Notes under the pieces: model-generated
What the model was told of the DNA's origin: nothing
The model's input: only the letters and a program-made list of their open reading frames with translations
Databases searched by the model: none
In this document: positions 34,956 to 43,859 of the stretch, piece by piece
Layout of the letters: every line of letters begins with the position of its first letter
Numbering within the stretch: position 1 is the stretch's first letter
Assembly (NCBI RefSeq): GCF_001746295.1
Contig: NZ_MJAH01000026.1
Span: forward strand, 20,842-84,841
DNA from: Streptomyces sp. LUP47B
GTDB lineage: Bacteria; Actinomycetota; Actinomycetes; Streptomycetales; Streptomycetaceae
DNA: 64,000 nt
Reading direction: 5' to 3'
Position numbers and translations under genes: made by a program

Positions 34956-35611
34956 CAGTCACCACTCCTGGTCGGCAAGACGGTGGGGGCGGCGGCGAGC
35001 AGCGCCACCGCGTCGGGCGGCGCCGGGCGGCCGGCGGCCTCCCGTTCCCGGACGAGGTCGGCCAGCATGCGCAGCAGCGGCGGGTCGCAGCGCTCGTGCA
35101 GCGCGGCCACGGACGCCAACGGCACACCGGTGAAAAGGCACTTGAGCACCGCGTGCCGCCACAGCGGCCGGCTCAGATGGCGTGCCGCGTACGGCCCGAC
35201 GGCGGCTTCCACCAGCCTGCCGTCGTGGGTCCGCAGCGCGTCCTCGGTCAACTCGATCGCCGCGGGGCCGAGCTCGAGCAGCGGCAGCGACCGCAGTACG
35301 GAGAGGCGTTCGGCCGCGTCGCCGTACCGGTAGCAGGCCAGCGTCTCGGCGAGCCGCCGGCCGTCGTCGACCGGCACGGCCAGCAACAGGAGCACGCGGG
35401 CCGCGTCCGCCACGGTCCAACCCGGGCGGCCGGCCAGCGGGCCGTGCCCGCACGAGCGTCCCGCGGCCGGGAACAGCGAGGCGAGGGCTCCGGCCGAGGA
35501 ACGGAGGCGCTCCTCGGCCGTGCTCAGCCACTCGGCGGCGGCCGGGCCGAGCGTCCCGGCGAGCGCGGAACGCAGGTCGGTGGCGGACGGCGTCCCGTCC
35601 GGCGCGCTCAT
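34955..35611 (-). CDS. EboA domain protein
   Basis: 218 residues, mostly helical, matching the EboA family by its place and by CYRYGDAAERLSVLRSLPLL, HLSRPLWRHAVLKCLFTGVPL and GPYAARHL. The family has no assigned chemistry and is found almost only in ebo-type clusters, which makes it a good marker. No membrane spans. It overlaps the genes on both sides. Confidence 0.8.
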   Translation of the reverse strand: MSAPDGTPSATDLRSALAGTLGPAAAEWLSTAEERLRSSAGALASLFPAAGRSCGHGPLAGRPGWTVADAARVLLLLAVPVDDGRRLAETLACYRYGDAAERLSVLRSLPLLELGPAAIELTEDALRTHDGRLVEAAVGPYAARHLSRPLWRHAVLKCLFTGVPLASVAALHERCDPPLLRMLADLVREREAAGRPAPPDAVALLAAAPTVLPTRSGD

Positions 35612-36483
35612 GTCGCGGACACCCGTCGGGACAGGCGCCGGACCAACGGGAGCGCCGCGGCGAGCAGTGCCCCGGACAGCGGGGCGCCCGCGCGTGCGGT
35701 GAGCGCCGCCTGCAGCGGCACCATGGCGTGAATGCCCGCGCCGACGGACGAGCGGATCCGATCCCCCGTCGGCTGCCGGGCGGCCGCTGCCTGAGGGGCG
35801 CCGAAGCGATAGGCGTAGCAGCCCGCCAGAGCGACTTGGGCCGCCCCGGCGAACCGGACGCGACCACCTCTCTCAAGAGGGAGGGCGGTCGTCGCGGTGA
35901 CGACGGCGGTGGCCGCGAGGGTCGACAGCGGCAGGGAGGCCGACGCTCCGTACACCTCGCCCCGGCTCAGCCGGGTCACTGCGGCCGTGTGGGCCGCCAT
36001 CGTCAGGGCCGGGAAGAGGGCGCGGGTCATGCCCCTGCCACCGCCTGCCGTGGCGCCCAGCATGACGTCGAGCCCACGGGCGAGGGCCATCGCCGCCGGG
36101 CCGTACGGACCCGACTTGAGCTTCATGTCGTACGCCCAGACGGTGGCGGCCAGCGGCACGGTGACCGCGAGTGACCGGCGCCCGCCGCTCAGCGCGCTCA
36201 GACCGATCCCCGCCGCGGTGCCGCAGACGGCGACAGCCAGCGCGGTCCGGGCCCGGATGCGCCCCGAAGGCACCGGACGGTGCGACCGCTCGTAGGCGTC
36301 GACCGTGCGGTCGGCGTAGTCGTTGAGCGCCATGCCGGCCCAGTAGAGACAGACCGAGGCGGCGGCGAGGCCGGTGAGCCGGGAGCGCACGGGGGAGCCG
36401 GCGGCCAGCGCGCCCACCAGCGTGTCGCCGGGCACCGTCAACGCGGCGGGAGCGCGGACGAGTTCATAGAGCGGACCGGGCAT
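35608..36483 (-). CDS. EboC-like UbiA prenyltransferase (SCO3242 type)
   Basis: 291 residues, about eight spans. The first Asp-rich motif is NDYADRTVDAYERSHRP, which binds the Mg-prenyl diphosphate, and a second acidic site is near VWAYDMKLKSG. It would transfer a prenyl group, or like DPPR synthase join a polyprenyl phosphate to a phosphosugar. S. coelicolor has a counterpart (SCO3242) next to an inositol-phosphate synthase in the CDA cluster. Overlaps both neighbours. Confidence 0.83.
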   Translation of the reverse strand: MPGPLYELVRAPAALTVPGDTLVGALAAGSPVRSRLTGLAAASVCLYWAGMALNDYADRTVDAYERSHRPVPSGRIRARTALAVAVCGTAAGIGLSALSGGRRSLAVTVPLAATVWAYDMKLKSGPYGPAAMALARGLDVMLGATAGGGRGMTRALFPALTMAAHTAAVTRLSRGEVYGASASLPLSTLAATAVVTATTALPLERGGRVRFAGAAQVALAGCYAYRFGAPQAAAARQPTGDRIRSSVGAGIHAMVPLQAALTARAGAPLSGALLAAALPLVRRLSRRVSAT

Positions 36484-37670
36484 CAGCGCGCCACCGACGC
36501 TGCCCAGGCGAGCAGCTCCCGGTACTGCGCGTCGAGCCCGTGCTCCGCCCGCGGGTGCGACGGACCCGCGAGGGCGGTGACGCAGGGCTCGACGGGGTCC
36601 TTGAAGAAGAAGCCGAGCTGCGTCTGCGGGCCGCTCGCCCCCGACCGGTGAGCCGTCGCCATGAGCCGTACCAGGTCGAGCACGAGGGGCGCGGCGAGGG
36701 CCGAGTCGCAGCCCTGCCAGGTGAACTGCATGGTCATCCGTACTCCGAGGAACCCCTCGAAGCCGATGTGGTCCCAGGCGGTCTTCCACTCCCCGAAGTC
36801 GGGAACGTCGTCGATGTGTGTCTCGCCCTCGACCCGGTGGCCCAGGACGCTCTCCAGGATCTGGTTCTTGGACTCGGTCTTGCTGCGGGCCGCCCCCGGG
36901 TCCCGGAGCGTCGCTCCGTCGCCGCCGCCCAGCAGATTCGTGCCGGACCAGGACCGCACCCGTAGCGCACGCCGCGTGAACATCGGCGCGAGCACGCTCT
37001 TGACCAGGGTCTCGCCGGTCTTCCCGTCGCGCCCTGAGTACGGCAGGCGACGAGCCGCGGCGAGGGACCGCAGAGCCGGCAGCCGGATCCCCGTGGAGGG
37101 CGTGAAGTCCACGTACGCGCAGTCGGCGGTCAGGGCCGCGTACGCGTACAGGGAACTCGGCGGCAGGATGTCCGCACGGTCCTCCAGCGCTCGCCGCAGC
37201 TGTTCCGGATCGGCCGGCAACGCGCTCTCGTCGACGGCCGGTTCGGTCGAGGACAAGTTGACCACCACCACGGTGTCCAGGTCGTGGCGCTCACGGAAGG
37301 ACACGAGGTCGGCGGCAAGCGCGTCGGCGTGCCGGGCCTGGGGTGCGTCGTCCGCGGGGCGGGTGCCGGTGCGGATCTCCCGGTCGGCCGTGTCCAGTGC
37401 CGCGCCGAGATGTGCCGTCACCGGCGCGGGCAGCACCCCCGCGGCCACGAGCTGTTCGGCCCGTTTGCGCAGCGGCACGGCCACGATGTCGTGGCCGCCG
37501 AAGACGAGGTCGCCGAAATCGGGCAGGGGGAGTCGGCGCAGGGGCTCGGTCTCCGTGACACAGCCGGTCGGTTCCGCGAGCCCGGCGGCGAGTGCCGCCG
37601 CACCGGCCACCACGGTGGTGGCCACCGATCCACGTGCGCCCACCAGCCACACTCCGGTCCGCTGCGCCAT
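36483..37670 (-). CDS. myo-Inositol-1-phosphate synthase-like protein
   Basis: 395 residues; NAD-dependent cyclase that turns glucose 6-phosphate into inositol 3-phosphate. The Rossmann motif is GARGSVATTV (a variant of GxGGxxG), and the catalytic region is SGRDGKTGETLVKSVLAP and SWSGTNLLGGGDG, with SKTESKNQILE. GGAGG precedes ATG 37670. It heads the Ebo operon, taking the place that the sugar-phosphate cyclase EboD (AroB-like) has in cyanobacterial clusters. Confidence 0.85.
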   Translation of the reverse strand: MAQRTGVWLVGARGSVATTVVAGAAALAAGLAEPTGCVTETEPLRRLPLPDFGDLVFGGHDIVAVPLRKRAEQLVAAGVLPAPVTAHLGAALDTADREIRTGTRPADDAPQARHADALAADLVSFRERHDLDTVVVVNLSSTEPAVDESALPADPEQLRRALEDRADILPPSSLYAYAALTADCAYVDFTPSTGIRLPALRSLAAARRLPYSGRDGKTGETLVKSVLAPMFTRRALRVRSWSGTNLLGGGDGATLRDPGAARSKTESKNQILESVLGHRVEGETHIDDVPDFGEWKTAWDHIGFEGFLGVRMTMQFTWQGCDSALAAPLVLDLVRLMATAHRSGASGPQTQLGFFFKDPVEPCVTALAGPSHPRAEHGLDAQYRELLAWAASVAR

Positions 37671-37956
37671 GGTTCCGCCTCCGGTCGTCCTGCGTCGGTT
37701 CTCGTGTCGGTGGCCCAGCATGGTCGGCGACGCTATGGGCCCGGCAACTCACGGCTATCGCGGGCCCAACCGGTGCGGTGGCGGGGCCCTGGGCCGACGC
37801 CGAGGCCGCCGCGACCGAGCGCAGCGGTCCCGGGATGCTCGATCCTGGACGCAGTGCCTTCAGAGGTCACCGGCCCGATGCCCACCGCGTGCAGGGCCGC
37901 CACGAGGTCACCCGCCTCGGCCGGTGTCTCCGCCGTCCCGCCGACCGGCCGGCGCG

Positions 37957-38946
37957 TCAGCGAGGGAGTGCCGCGCGGTCCCGGAGGGGCTCCCACCAGG
38001 CGCGGTTGTCGTGGTACCAGCGGACGGTGTCGGCGAGTCCCTCCTCGAAGGGGACCGCCGGGCGATAGCCGAGTTCGTCACGGATCTTCGTGATGTCCAG
38101 GGAGTACCGCCGGTCGTGGCCCTTGCGGTCGGCGACGTGCTCCACCCGCTCCCAGCCGGCCCCGCACGCGTCGAGCAGCAGCCCGGTCAGCTCCTTGTTG
38201 GTCAACTCGGTGCCGCCGCCGATGTGGTACACCTCGCCGGCCCGGCCGCGGTGCAGGACCAGGTCGATCCCCGCGCAGTGGTCCGCAACGTGCAGCCAGT
38301 CCCGGACGTTGGCGCCGTCGCCGTACAGCGGAACCTGGCGGCCCTCCATGAGCCGCGTGATGAACAGCGGGATCATCTTCTCCGGGAAGTGGTAGCGGCC
38401 GTAGTTGTTCGAGCAGCGGGTGACGACCACGTCCATGCCGTGGCTGCGATGCTGCGCCAGCGCGAGGTGATCGGAGCCGGCCTTGCTCGCCGCGTAGGGG
38501 GAGTTGGGCGCCAGGGGCTGGTCCTCGGTCCACGAGCCCCGCTCGATCGAGCCGTACACCTCGTCGGTGGAGACCTGCACGAAGCGGCCGACCCGATGCC
38601 TGCGCGCCCCGTCCAGCAGGGTCTGGGTGCCAAGCACGTTGGAGGTCACGAAGTCGCGCGCCCCGATCAGTGAACGGTCCACGTGCGACTCGGCGGCGAA
38701 GTGCACAACCGCGTCATGACCGGGCATGACCGAGTCGACGAGATAGGCGTCGGTGATGTCGCCGGGCACGAAGGTCAGGGACGGATGGTCGGTGACGGCG
38801 GCCAGATTCGCGAGGTTGCCGGAGTAGGCGAGTTTGTCCAGGACGGTGACCTGGACGTCGGGTGGAGAAAGCAGCGCGCCGGAGAGCGTCGCGCGGACGA
38901 ATTGCGACCCTATGAAGCCGGCACCACCGGTGACGAGGATTCTCAT
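37957..38946 (-). CDS. rmlB: dTDP-glucose 4,6-dehydratase
   Basis: 329 residues. Makes dTDP-4-keto-6-deoxyglucose, the branch point to rhamnose and other deoxysugars. NAD motif TGGAGFIGS, the STDEVYGS strand, YAASKAGSDH with catalytic Tyr and Lys, and RCSNNYGRY are all present. Divergent from rmlA. rmlC and rmlD are absent here, so the final sugar is unknown. Bases 37671-37956 behind it hold no clear gene. Confidence 0.94.
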   Translation of the reverse strand: MRILVTGGAGFIGSQFVRATLSGALLSPPDVQVTVLDKLAYSGNLANLAAVTDHPSLTFVPGDITDAYLVDSVMPGHDAVVHFAAESHVDRSLIGARDFVTSNVLGTQTLLDGARRHRVGRFVQVSTDEVYGSIERGSWTEDQPLAPNSPYAASKAGSDHLALAQHRSHGMDVVVTRCSNNYGRYHFPEKMIPLFITRLMEGRQVPLYGDGANVRDWLHVADHCAGIDLVLHRGRAGEVYHIGGGTELTNKELTGLLLDACGAGWERVEHVADRKGHDRRYSLDITKIRDELGYRPAVPFEEGLADTVRWYHDNRAWWEPLRDRAALPR

Positions 38947-38998
38947 GGCTGCCGGAGCCTAGCCGAGCGGTGGCCGCCCCACCGTGGGCCGCCGAATC

Positions 38999-39018
38999 CG
39001 CCTAAGCGATCCCTAAGG
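38999..39018 (+). promoter_or_regulatory. Possible SARP-type direct repeat before rmlA
   Basis: CCTAAGC (39001-39007) and CCTAAGG (39012-39018) are heptamers with an 11-base period, the spacing bound by SARP regulators. The first is part of the 11-mer also found before trpE. The short distance to the rmlA start leaves little room for a -10 box. Confidence 0.35.
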
Positions 39019-39031
39019 TCTCGCATGGACC

Positions 39032-39922
39032 ATGGCGGGCATGCGCGGAATCATACTTGCAGGCGGTACCGGGTCCCGGTTGTGGCCGGTGACGAAAGCG
39101 GTGTCGAAGCAGCTCATGCCCGTCTTCGACAAACCGATGATCTATTACCCGCTCGCCACCCTCCTGATGGCCCAGGTGAGCGAGATACTGATCATCACCA
39201 CCCCGTCGGACCAGGCCCAGTTCCAGCAACTCCTCGGAGGCGGATCCCAGTTGGGCATCAACATCGAATACGCGGTCCAGAGGCGCCCGGACGGACTGGC
39301 CCGGGCATTTCTGATCGGAGAGAAGTTCATCGGCAACGGCCCGGTGGCCCTGGTGCTCGGCGACAACATCTTCTACGGAGCCGGTCTGGGACGGAGTCTG
39401 GCCGTCGGTGCCCCCGAGCGGGGCGGGCGCATTTTCGCCTGTCCGGTGTCGGATCCGCGCGCGTACGGGGTCGTCGAATTCGACGAACGAGGACGCGCGG
39501 TGTCCGTGGAGGAGAAACCCGAGCACCCGAAATCCAGATACGCCGTGCCCGGCCTGTACTTCTACGACAACCAGGTGGTCGACATCGCCCGCTCGCTCAC
39601 CCCGAGCCCACGTGGCGAACTGGAGATCACCGACATCAACACCGCCTATCTGAGCCGCGGCGAACTCAAGGTCACGGTGCTCGACCGGGGTACGGCATGG
39701 CTGGACACGGGCACCTTCGCCGCGCTGGTCCACGCCTCGGAGTTCGTGCGGGTCATCGAGGAGCGCCAAGGACTGAAGATCGGCTGCGTGGAGGAGGCCG
39801 CCTGGCGCTCCGGCCGTATCGACGACGACCAACTCGCCCGGCTCGCCGCTCCGTTGCTCAAGAGCGGCTACGGCGACTACCTGCTGGGGCTGCTCGACTC
39901 CCGGCAGCCGGGGACGCGTTGA
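39032..39922 (+). CDS. rmlA: Glucose-1-phosphate thymidylyltransferase
   Basis: About 293-296 residues. Makes dTDP-glucose from dTTP and glucose 1-phosphate. The nucleotide motif GGTGSRLWPVTKAVSKQ, the LGDNIFYG catalytic Asp and the VEEKP segment are intact. ATG 39032 or 39041 (MRGIILAGG); neither has a strong ribosome site. With rmlB it supplies an activated deoxysugar, so the product is probably glycosylated; a glycosyltransferase must lie outside the window. Confidence 0.94.
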   Translation: MAGMRGIILAGGTGSRLWPVTKAVSKQLMPVFDKPMIYYPLATLLMAQVSEILIITTPSDQAQFQQLLGGGSQLGINIEYAVQRRPDGLARAFLIGEKFIGNGPVALVLGDNIFYGAGLGRSLAVGAPERGGRIFACPVSDPRAYGVVEFDERGRAVSVEEKPEHPKSRYAVPGLYFYDNQVVDIARSLTPSPRGELEITDINTAYLSRGELKVTVLDRGTAWLDTGTFAALVHASEFVRVIEERQGLKIGCVEEAAWRSGRIDDDQLARLAAPLLKSGYGDYLLGLLDSRQPGTR

Positions 39923-39986
39923 AGGCATACGAGCCCGAGCGGGAGTCCTACCGTGCGTGCACCCGCCCCGGAACTCGGCGCGAACC

Positions 39987-42653
39987 TCAGGGGAGGGTGA
40001 CCCCGCGGGATTCCGGGGAACCCCCGACCGCGTCCGGTCGGCCGGAGCTCAACCGCCACACCCCCGGCCGTACCTCCACCCCGCCGAACGCCCCCGGCGA
40101 GCCGTCGGACCGGAGCGACACCGAGCGTCGTGCCCGTCGGGCGTAGGCCGCCAGTCGCCGGTCCGCCAGTTCTGCGGCCGTCTCCTCACAGGCGCCGAAG
40201 AGCTTCTCGGCCACGGCCGCGCGGCCGGTGTCGAGAGCGAGGAGCGCCCCGCAGCGCAGTGCCTCGAAACGGGCCCGCGGATCCTCGGCCGCGTCGGCCG
40301 CCTCCTGGGCCTCGGCGGCCAGGCGCTCCGCCTCACGGAGAAAACCGTGCTCCAGATGCAGATCCACGAGTCCGGCGAGCGACCGCGCTGCCTCGGCGTC
40401 GCTCCCGGCTCGCCGCGCGATCCCCACCGCCTGCTGGAACCTCTCGAAGGCCTCTTCGAACCGTCGCCGCTGCCAGGCCAGATCCCCCAGCGAGCGCAGC
40501 GCGAGGGCCTGCCCGGCCCGGTCGCCCGCCGCTTCGGCGGCCCGCAGCGCCGTCTGCTGCGTCGTGGCCCAGTCGTCCCACGCCGCGGTGGCCTCCAGGT
40601 GGTCGCCGATGGCACGGGCCAGCCGCAGCGCCGGTCGCCACTGTCCGGCGTCGGCCGCGGCGCGCACCGCCCACACGAGCGCGGACTGCTGTCCGGTGAA
40701 CCACTGCGGCGGGCGTGGCCCCGCGGAGCGGGTCGGCGGAAGGGGGGCCCGGGCGGCCTCGACGTCGCCGGAGCCGACCAGGGCCCCGGACCACTCGGCG
40801 GTGGCGGCGTATGCCTCGCACAGTCGGCCCGTGGCGGCGTGCCGTACCTCGGCGGCGTCCCGCTCGGCGAGCTCGACGGCGAGGAGCCGGTGCAGCAGGG
40901 GGGCGCGGTAGCCGACGTGGCCGCCGCGGGCCGAGCTCTCGACGGCCAGCAGTCCATGGCTGACGAGCCGCTCCATCAGCTCCTCGGCGGCGCCCTGCGT
41001 GGTGTCCAGTACGGCGGCTGCCGCGTCCGTGCCGAAGGCGCCCGGCGGCAGGACGCTCAAGCGCCGGAAGGCCTCGCGCTCCGGCGCGGCACACTCGTCG
41101 TACGCGTGCAGCAGCCGGGCCCGTACGTCGAGGCCGTCGTGACGCAGTTCGTCGAAGCGGGTCTCCGCCACGCGCAACCGGTCCGCCAGAGCGGCCGCCG
41201 TCCAGTGGGGGTGCGCGGCCAGTCGTGCCCCGGCGATGCTCAGCGCGTACGGATGCCGGCCGCAGAGACCGACGATCTCCTTGACCGTCTCCGCCGCCGC
41301 CTGTGCGGCGGCCCGACCGCCGGTTGCGGTGAGGATCCGCTCGGCCTCGGCCTGTTCGGGTGGCTCCAGCCGGATCCCACCGACCGGGTGGAGCTGTCCA
41401 GGCAGGTACCGCGCGGTGACGAGCGTGGTGGTGCCGGGCGGCCCCGGGAGGACATCGCCCAGGTCCTCGGCCCGGTCCGCGTTGTCCAGGACGAAGAGGA
41501 TCTTCCGACCTTCGGTGAGCCGGTTCAGCAGCTGCCGGCGTGCCGCGGGCGTTTGAGGGAGCTGGGCCGGTGCTCCGGTCGCGTGCAGTAACCGTTCGGT
41601 GATTCCGAGGCGTTCCGTGGCGGGGGTCGCTCGCAGGTCGATCAGGATGCGGCCGTCCGGGAAGTCGTCCGCGAGCAGGTGAGCCGCCTGTCGGGCCAGG
41701 GCGGACTTGCCCGTGCCCGGTCCGCCGGTGACGAACGCCGTGGCCGGTCTCTCGCGCAGGAGTCCGGTGAGGCGGTCGAGTTCGGCGTCCCGTCCGACGA
41801 ACTGGGGGTCGGGAAGCGGGAGGTGGCCCATCAAGGGCGGCTGCGGGACCGGCGCGACGGGCTGTGTCCGGTGCTCAGCGGTGTGCAGCAGCTTCGGGTC
41901 GCCCGACAGCAGCCGCTGCTGCAGCTGTTGGAGCGCGGGGCCGGGTTCGATGGCGAGGTCGTTGACGAGCGTACGGCGCAGGGCCGAGAACACCGTCAGT
42001 GCCTCGGCCTGACGGCCACAGCGGTAGAGGGCCACCATGAGGTGGGCGTGCAGTTCCTCACGCAGCGGATGCTCGGCCGTCGCCGCCCGCAGCTCGCCTA
42101 GGAGTTCGTGGTGGCGGCCGAGATGGAGATCGGCGCGGATGCGCTGCTCCAGCGAGGCCATGCGCATCTCCGACAACCGTGCTGCCTCCGCCGACAGCAC
42201 CGGTCCGGCGGCGGTGTCCGCGAGGAACCGCCCCCGCCACAGTGCGAGCGCCTGACGCTGTAGTTCCGATGCCTCGGCATGCTCCTGCCGCTCGGCCGCG
42301 GCCACCCCCTGCTTGTAGAGCGTTTCGAAGCAGGTGAGGTCGAGCCGGCCGGGGTCGAGCCGGAAGAGATAGCCGGGGCGACGGGTCACGATGGCCTGCC
42401 GGGCCTCGTCCGAGTCCGCGAGTCCCAGCAGTTTGCGCAGCTGGGAGACGTAGACCTGGATGGTGGTCGTCGCCGTGCGCGGCGGGGTGCCTCCCCAGAG
42501 CTCGCTGATCAGGGTCTCCGTCGGTACGGGTTCGCCCGCCCGCACCAGCAAAGTGGCCAGCACGACACGGTGCTTCGCCGCGCGCGGCGTGGCGTCGCGG
42601 TCCGCGGCCGCGGTTTCCAGGACCTCCAGCGGGCCGAGTAAGTGAAATCTCAT
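39987..42653 (-). CDS. AfsR/SARP-family regulator with NB-ARC and TPR domains
   Basis: 888 residues: OmpR-type winged helix (1-~95), BTAD helical domain (to ~250), NB-ARC ATPase with P-loop GGPGTGKSA (about 322-), and C-terminal TPR helices. A pathway-type activator. It contains two TTA codons, at 42639-42641 (codon 5) and 41589-41591 (codon 355), so its translation should need the bldA tRNA. It is third in a row after the LuxR- and AfsA-type genes on the same strand. Confidence 0.93.
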   Translation of the reverse strand: MRFHLLGPLEVLETAAADRDATPRAAKHRVVLATLLVRAGEPVPTETLISELWGGTPPRTATTTIQVYVSQLRKLLGLADSDEARQAIVTRRPGYLFRLDPGRLDLTCFETLYKQGVAAAERQEHAEASELQRQALALWRGRFLADTAAGPVLSAEAARLSEMRMASLEQRIRADLHLGRHHELLGELRAATAEHPLREELHAHLMVALYRCGRQAEALTVFSALRRTLVNDLAIEPGPALQQLQQRLLSGDPKLLHTAEHRTQPVAPVPQPPLMGHLPLPDPQFVGRDAELDRLTGLLRERPATAFVTGGPGTGKSALARQAAHLLADDFPDGRILIDLRATPATERLGITERLLHATGAPAQLPQTPAARRQLLNRLTEGRKILFVLDNADRAEDLGDVLPGPPGTTTLVTARYLPGQLHPVGGIRLEPPEQAEAERILTATGGRAAAQAAAETVKEIVGLCGRHPYALSIAGARLAAHPHWTAAALADRLRVAETRFDELRHDGLDVRARLLHAYDECAAPEREAFRRLSVLPPGAFGTDAAAAVLDTTQGAAEELMERLVSHGLLAVESSARGGHVGYRAPLLHRLLAVELAERDAAEVRHAATGRLCEAYAATAEWSGALVGSGDVEAARAPLPPTRSAGPRPPQWFTGQQSALVWAVRAAADAGQWRPALRLARAIGDHLEATAAWDDWATTQQTALRAAEAAGDRAGQALALRSLGDLAWQRRRFEEAFERFQQAVGIARRAGSDAEAARSLAGLVDLHLEHGFLREAERLAAEAQEAADAAEDPRARFEALRCGALLALDTGRAAVAEKLFGACEETAAELADRRLAAYARRARRSVSLRSDGSPGAFGGVEVRPGVWRLSSGRPDAVGGSPESRGVTLP

Positions 42654-42759
42654 GGTGTCGACCCAGTCCCCTCGGAATGCGTTCGGACCGGTGTCATTTG
42701 CCGGCTCAATGTGCGGACGTTCTGTCGACGGAGAAAGCGGATGCGCGAGAAGTCGTAAA

Positions 42760-43788
42760 TCAGAAATCCTGATGAACTTCGGATGTGGCCTCGACGACTG
42801 CCCGGCCATTCTGATGGATGGTCAGAACCATGGGCACGCGCGGATATCCGTGTTCGTCGACCCCGAGCCTGCCCGGCACTGCGGTGCAGTCCAGTGCGGC
42901 GCCCGCGATCATCGAGCCGCGGCGGCGGACGCTGAGCGCGGTCGTCGTACTGCGCCGCGGGTGCAGGCCGCAGGTCAGCCGCGCGCACAACAGCGACGCC
43001 TGCCGCACCACCTCCGTCAGGGCCAGATCGGGAACGGACCCGTTCGGGGCGGCACCCAGACCCGGCACGTCACGGGGGATGAGGACGGGGGAGGTGAGGC
43101 GGCCGTAGGCGGAGAGCACGGGCGTGCCGAGGAGGACGGTCTCCTGGGAAACGCGGCCCACTTCGGAGGGACGCACCGCGACGGTCGGCCCAGGCGGGTC
43201 CGGTGCGTGCACGGGCATGGGAACGAGGAATCCGAGGGCGGCCCGGATCCGGGCGCCCGGCAGGTCGTTCAGGAGGACAGTTCCCGTGATCTCCAGCCGG
43301 TGCGGCGAGCCGTCCGGGGCTCCGGACGGCCGCACGTGCAGATCGACGGTGACGGACGGCCGGTTGCCGTCCGCCCGCCAGGTCGCCGGGTCGTGGAGTT
43401 CCAGTTCGAACAGCGAGAACTGGGCGGGCAGGTACGGGGGGATGCCGAAGTGCTGGTATCCGATGAAGCTGCCCGTCTCGCGGACCAGCACGGTGAGGAA
43501 CTGCCAGTCGTGGAAGTGCCCGCCGTGGTCACCGGCCGGCCCCGACCCGGAGAGGAGTTCACCGGAGACGGAGAAGTGCTCGTCCCCCCGTGAGGGTGCG
43601 TCGACCGCGAAGTGGTCCCATGAGGGGGAGCGGTGGACGAGATGGAACGTCGGGTCGGGTCCCTTTGGCAGGCAGTCGAATATGTCCCCTTTGTTCAAAG
43701 CTCCTTGCCCCCGCTCCGGCTGGTGGTCTCCGGTCGTTCCCACGGTCGCTGCCGGATGCCCGCTCGGGCCAGGGGGCATGTGTGGCAT
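42760..43788 (-). CDS. AfsA-family hotdog protein (butyrolactone-type signal synthesis)
   Basis: About 342 residues with two AfsA hotdog domains: one around HFHDWQFLTVLVRETGSFIG and ITGTVLLNDLPGARI, the other around LALTEVVRQASLLCARL and VVEATSEVHQDF. AfsA joins a beta-ketoacyl group to dihydroxyacetone phosphate for gamma-butyrolactone signals. The sequence is divergent from ScbA/AfsA as I know them, so the product could differ. The start is uncertain; ATG 43788 has only a weak site. No butyrolactone receptor gene is next to it. Confidence 0.75.
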   Translation of the reverse strand: MPHMPPGPSGHPAATVGTTGDHQPERGQGALNKGDIFDCLPKGPDPTFHLVHRSPSWDHFAVDAPSRGDEHFSVSGELLSGSGPAGDHGGHFHDWQFLTVLVRETGSFIGYQHFGIPPYLPAQFSLFELELHDPATWRADGNRPSVTVDLHVRPSGAPDGSPHRLEITGTVLLNDLPGARIRAALGFLVPMPVHAPDPPGPTVAVRPSEVGRVSQETVLLGTPVLSAYGRLTSPVLIPRDVPGLGAAPNGSVPDLALTEVVRQASLLCARLTCGLHPRRSTTTALSVRRRGSMIAGAALDCTAVPGRLGVDEHGYPRVPMVLTIHQNGRAVVEATSEVHQDF

Positions 43789-43859
43789 GAACCTGCATGA
43801 CCGTAAGTCGCGCCCGGCGCCGGGCTTTCTCACGCGGTGCCGGTTCACAGGCGACCGGT

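Noticed and set aside
37671..37956. A small minus-strand protein with an EAGDLVAALHAVG-like stretch behind rmlB
   Set aside because: The frame overlaps the rmlB end, lacks a ribosome site and is not recognisable.
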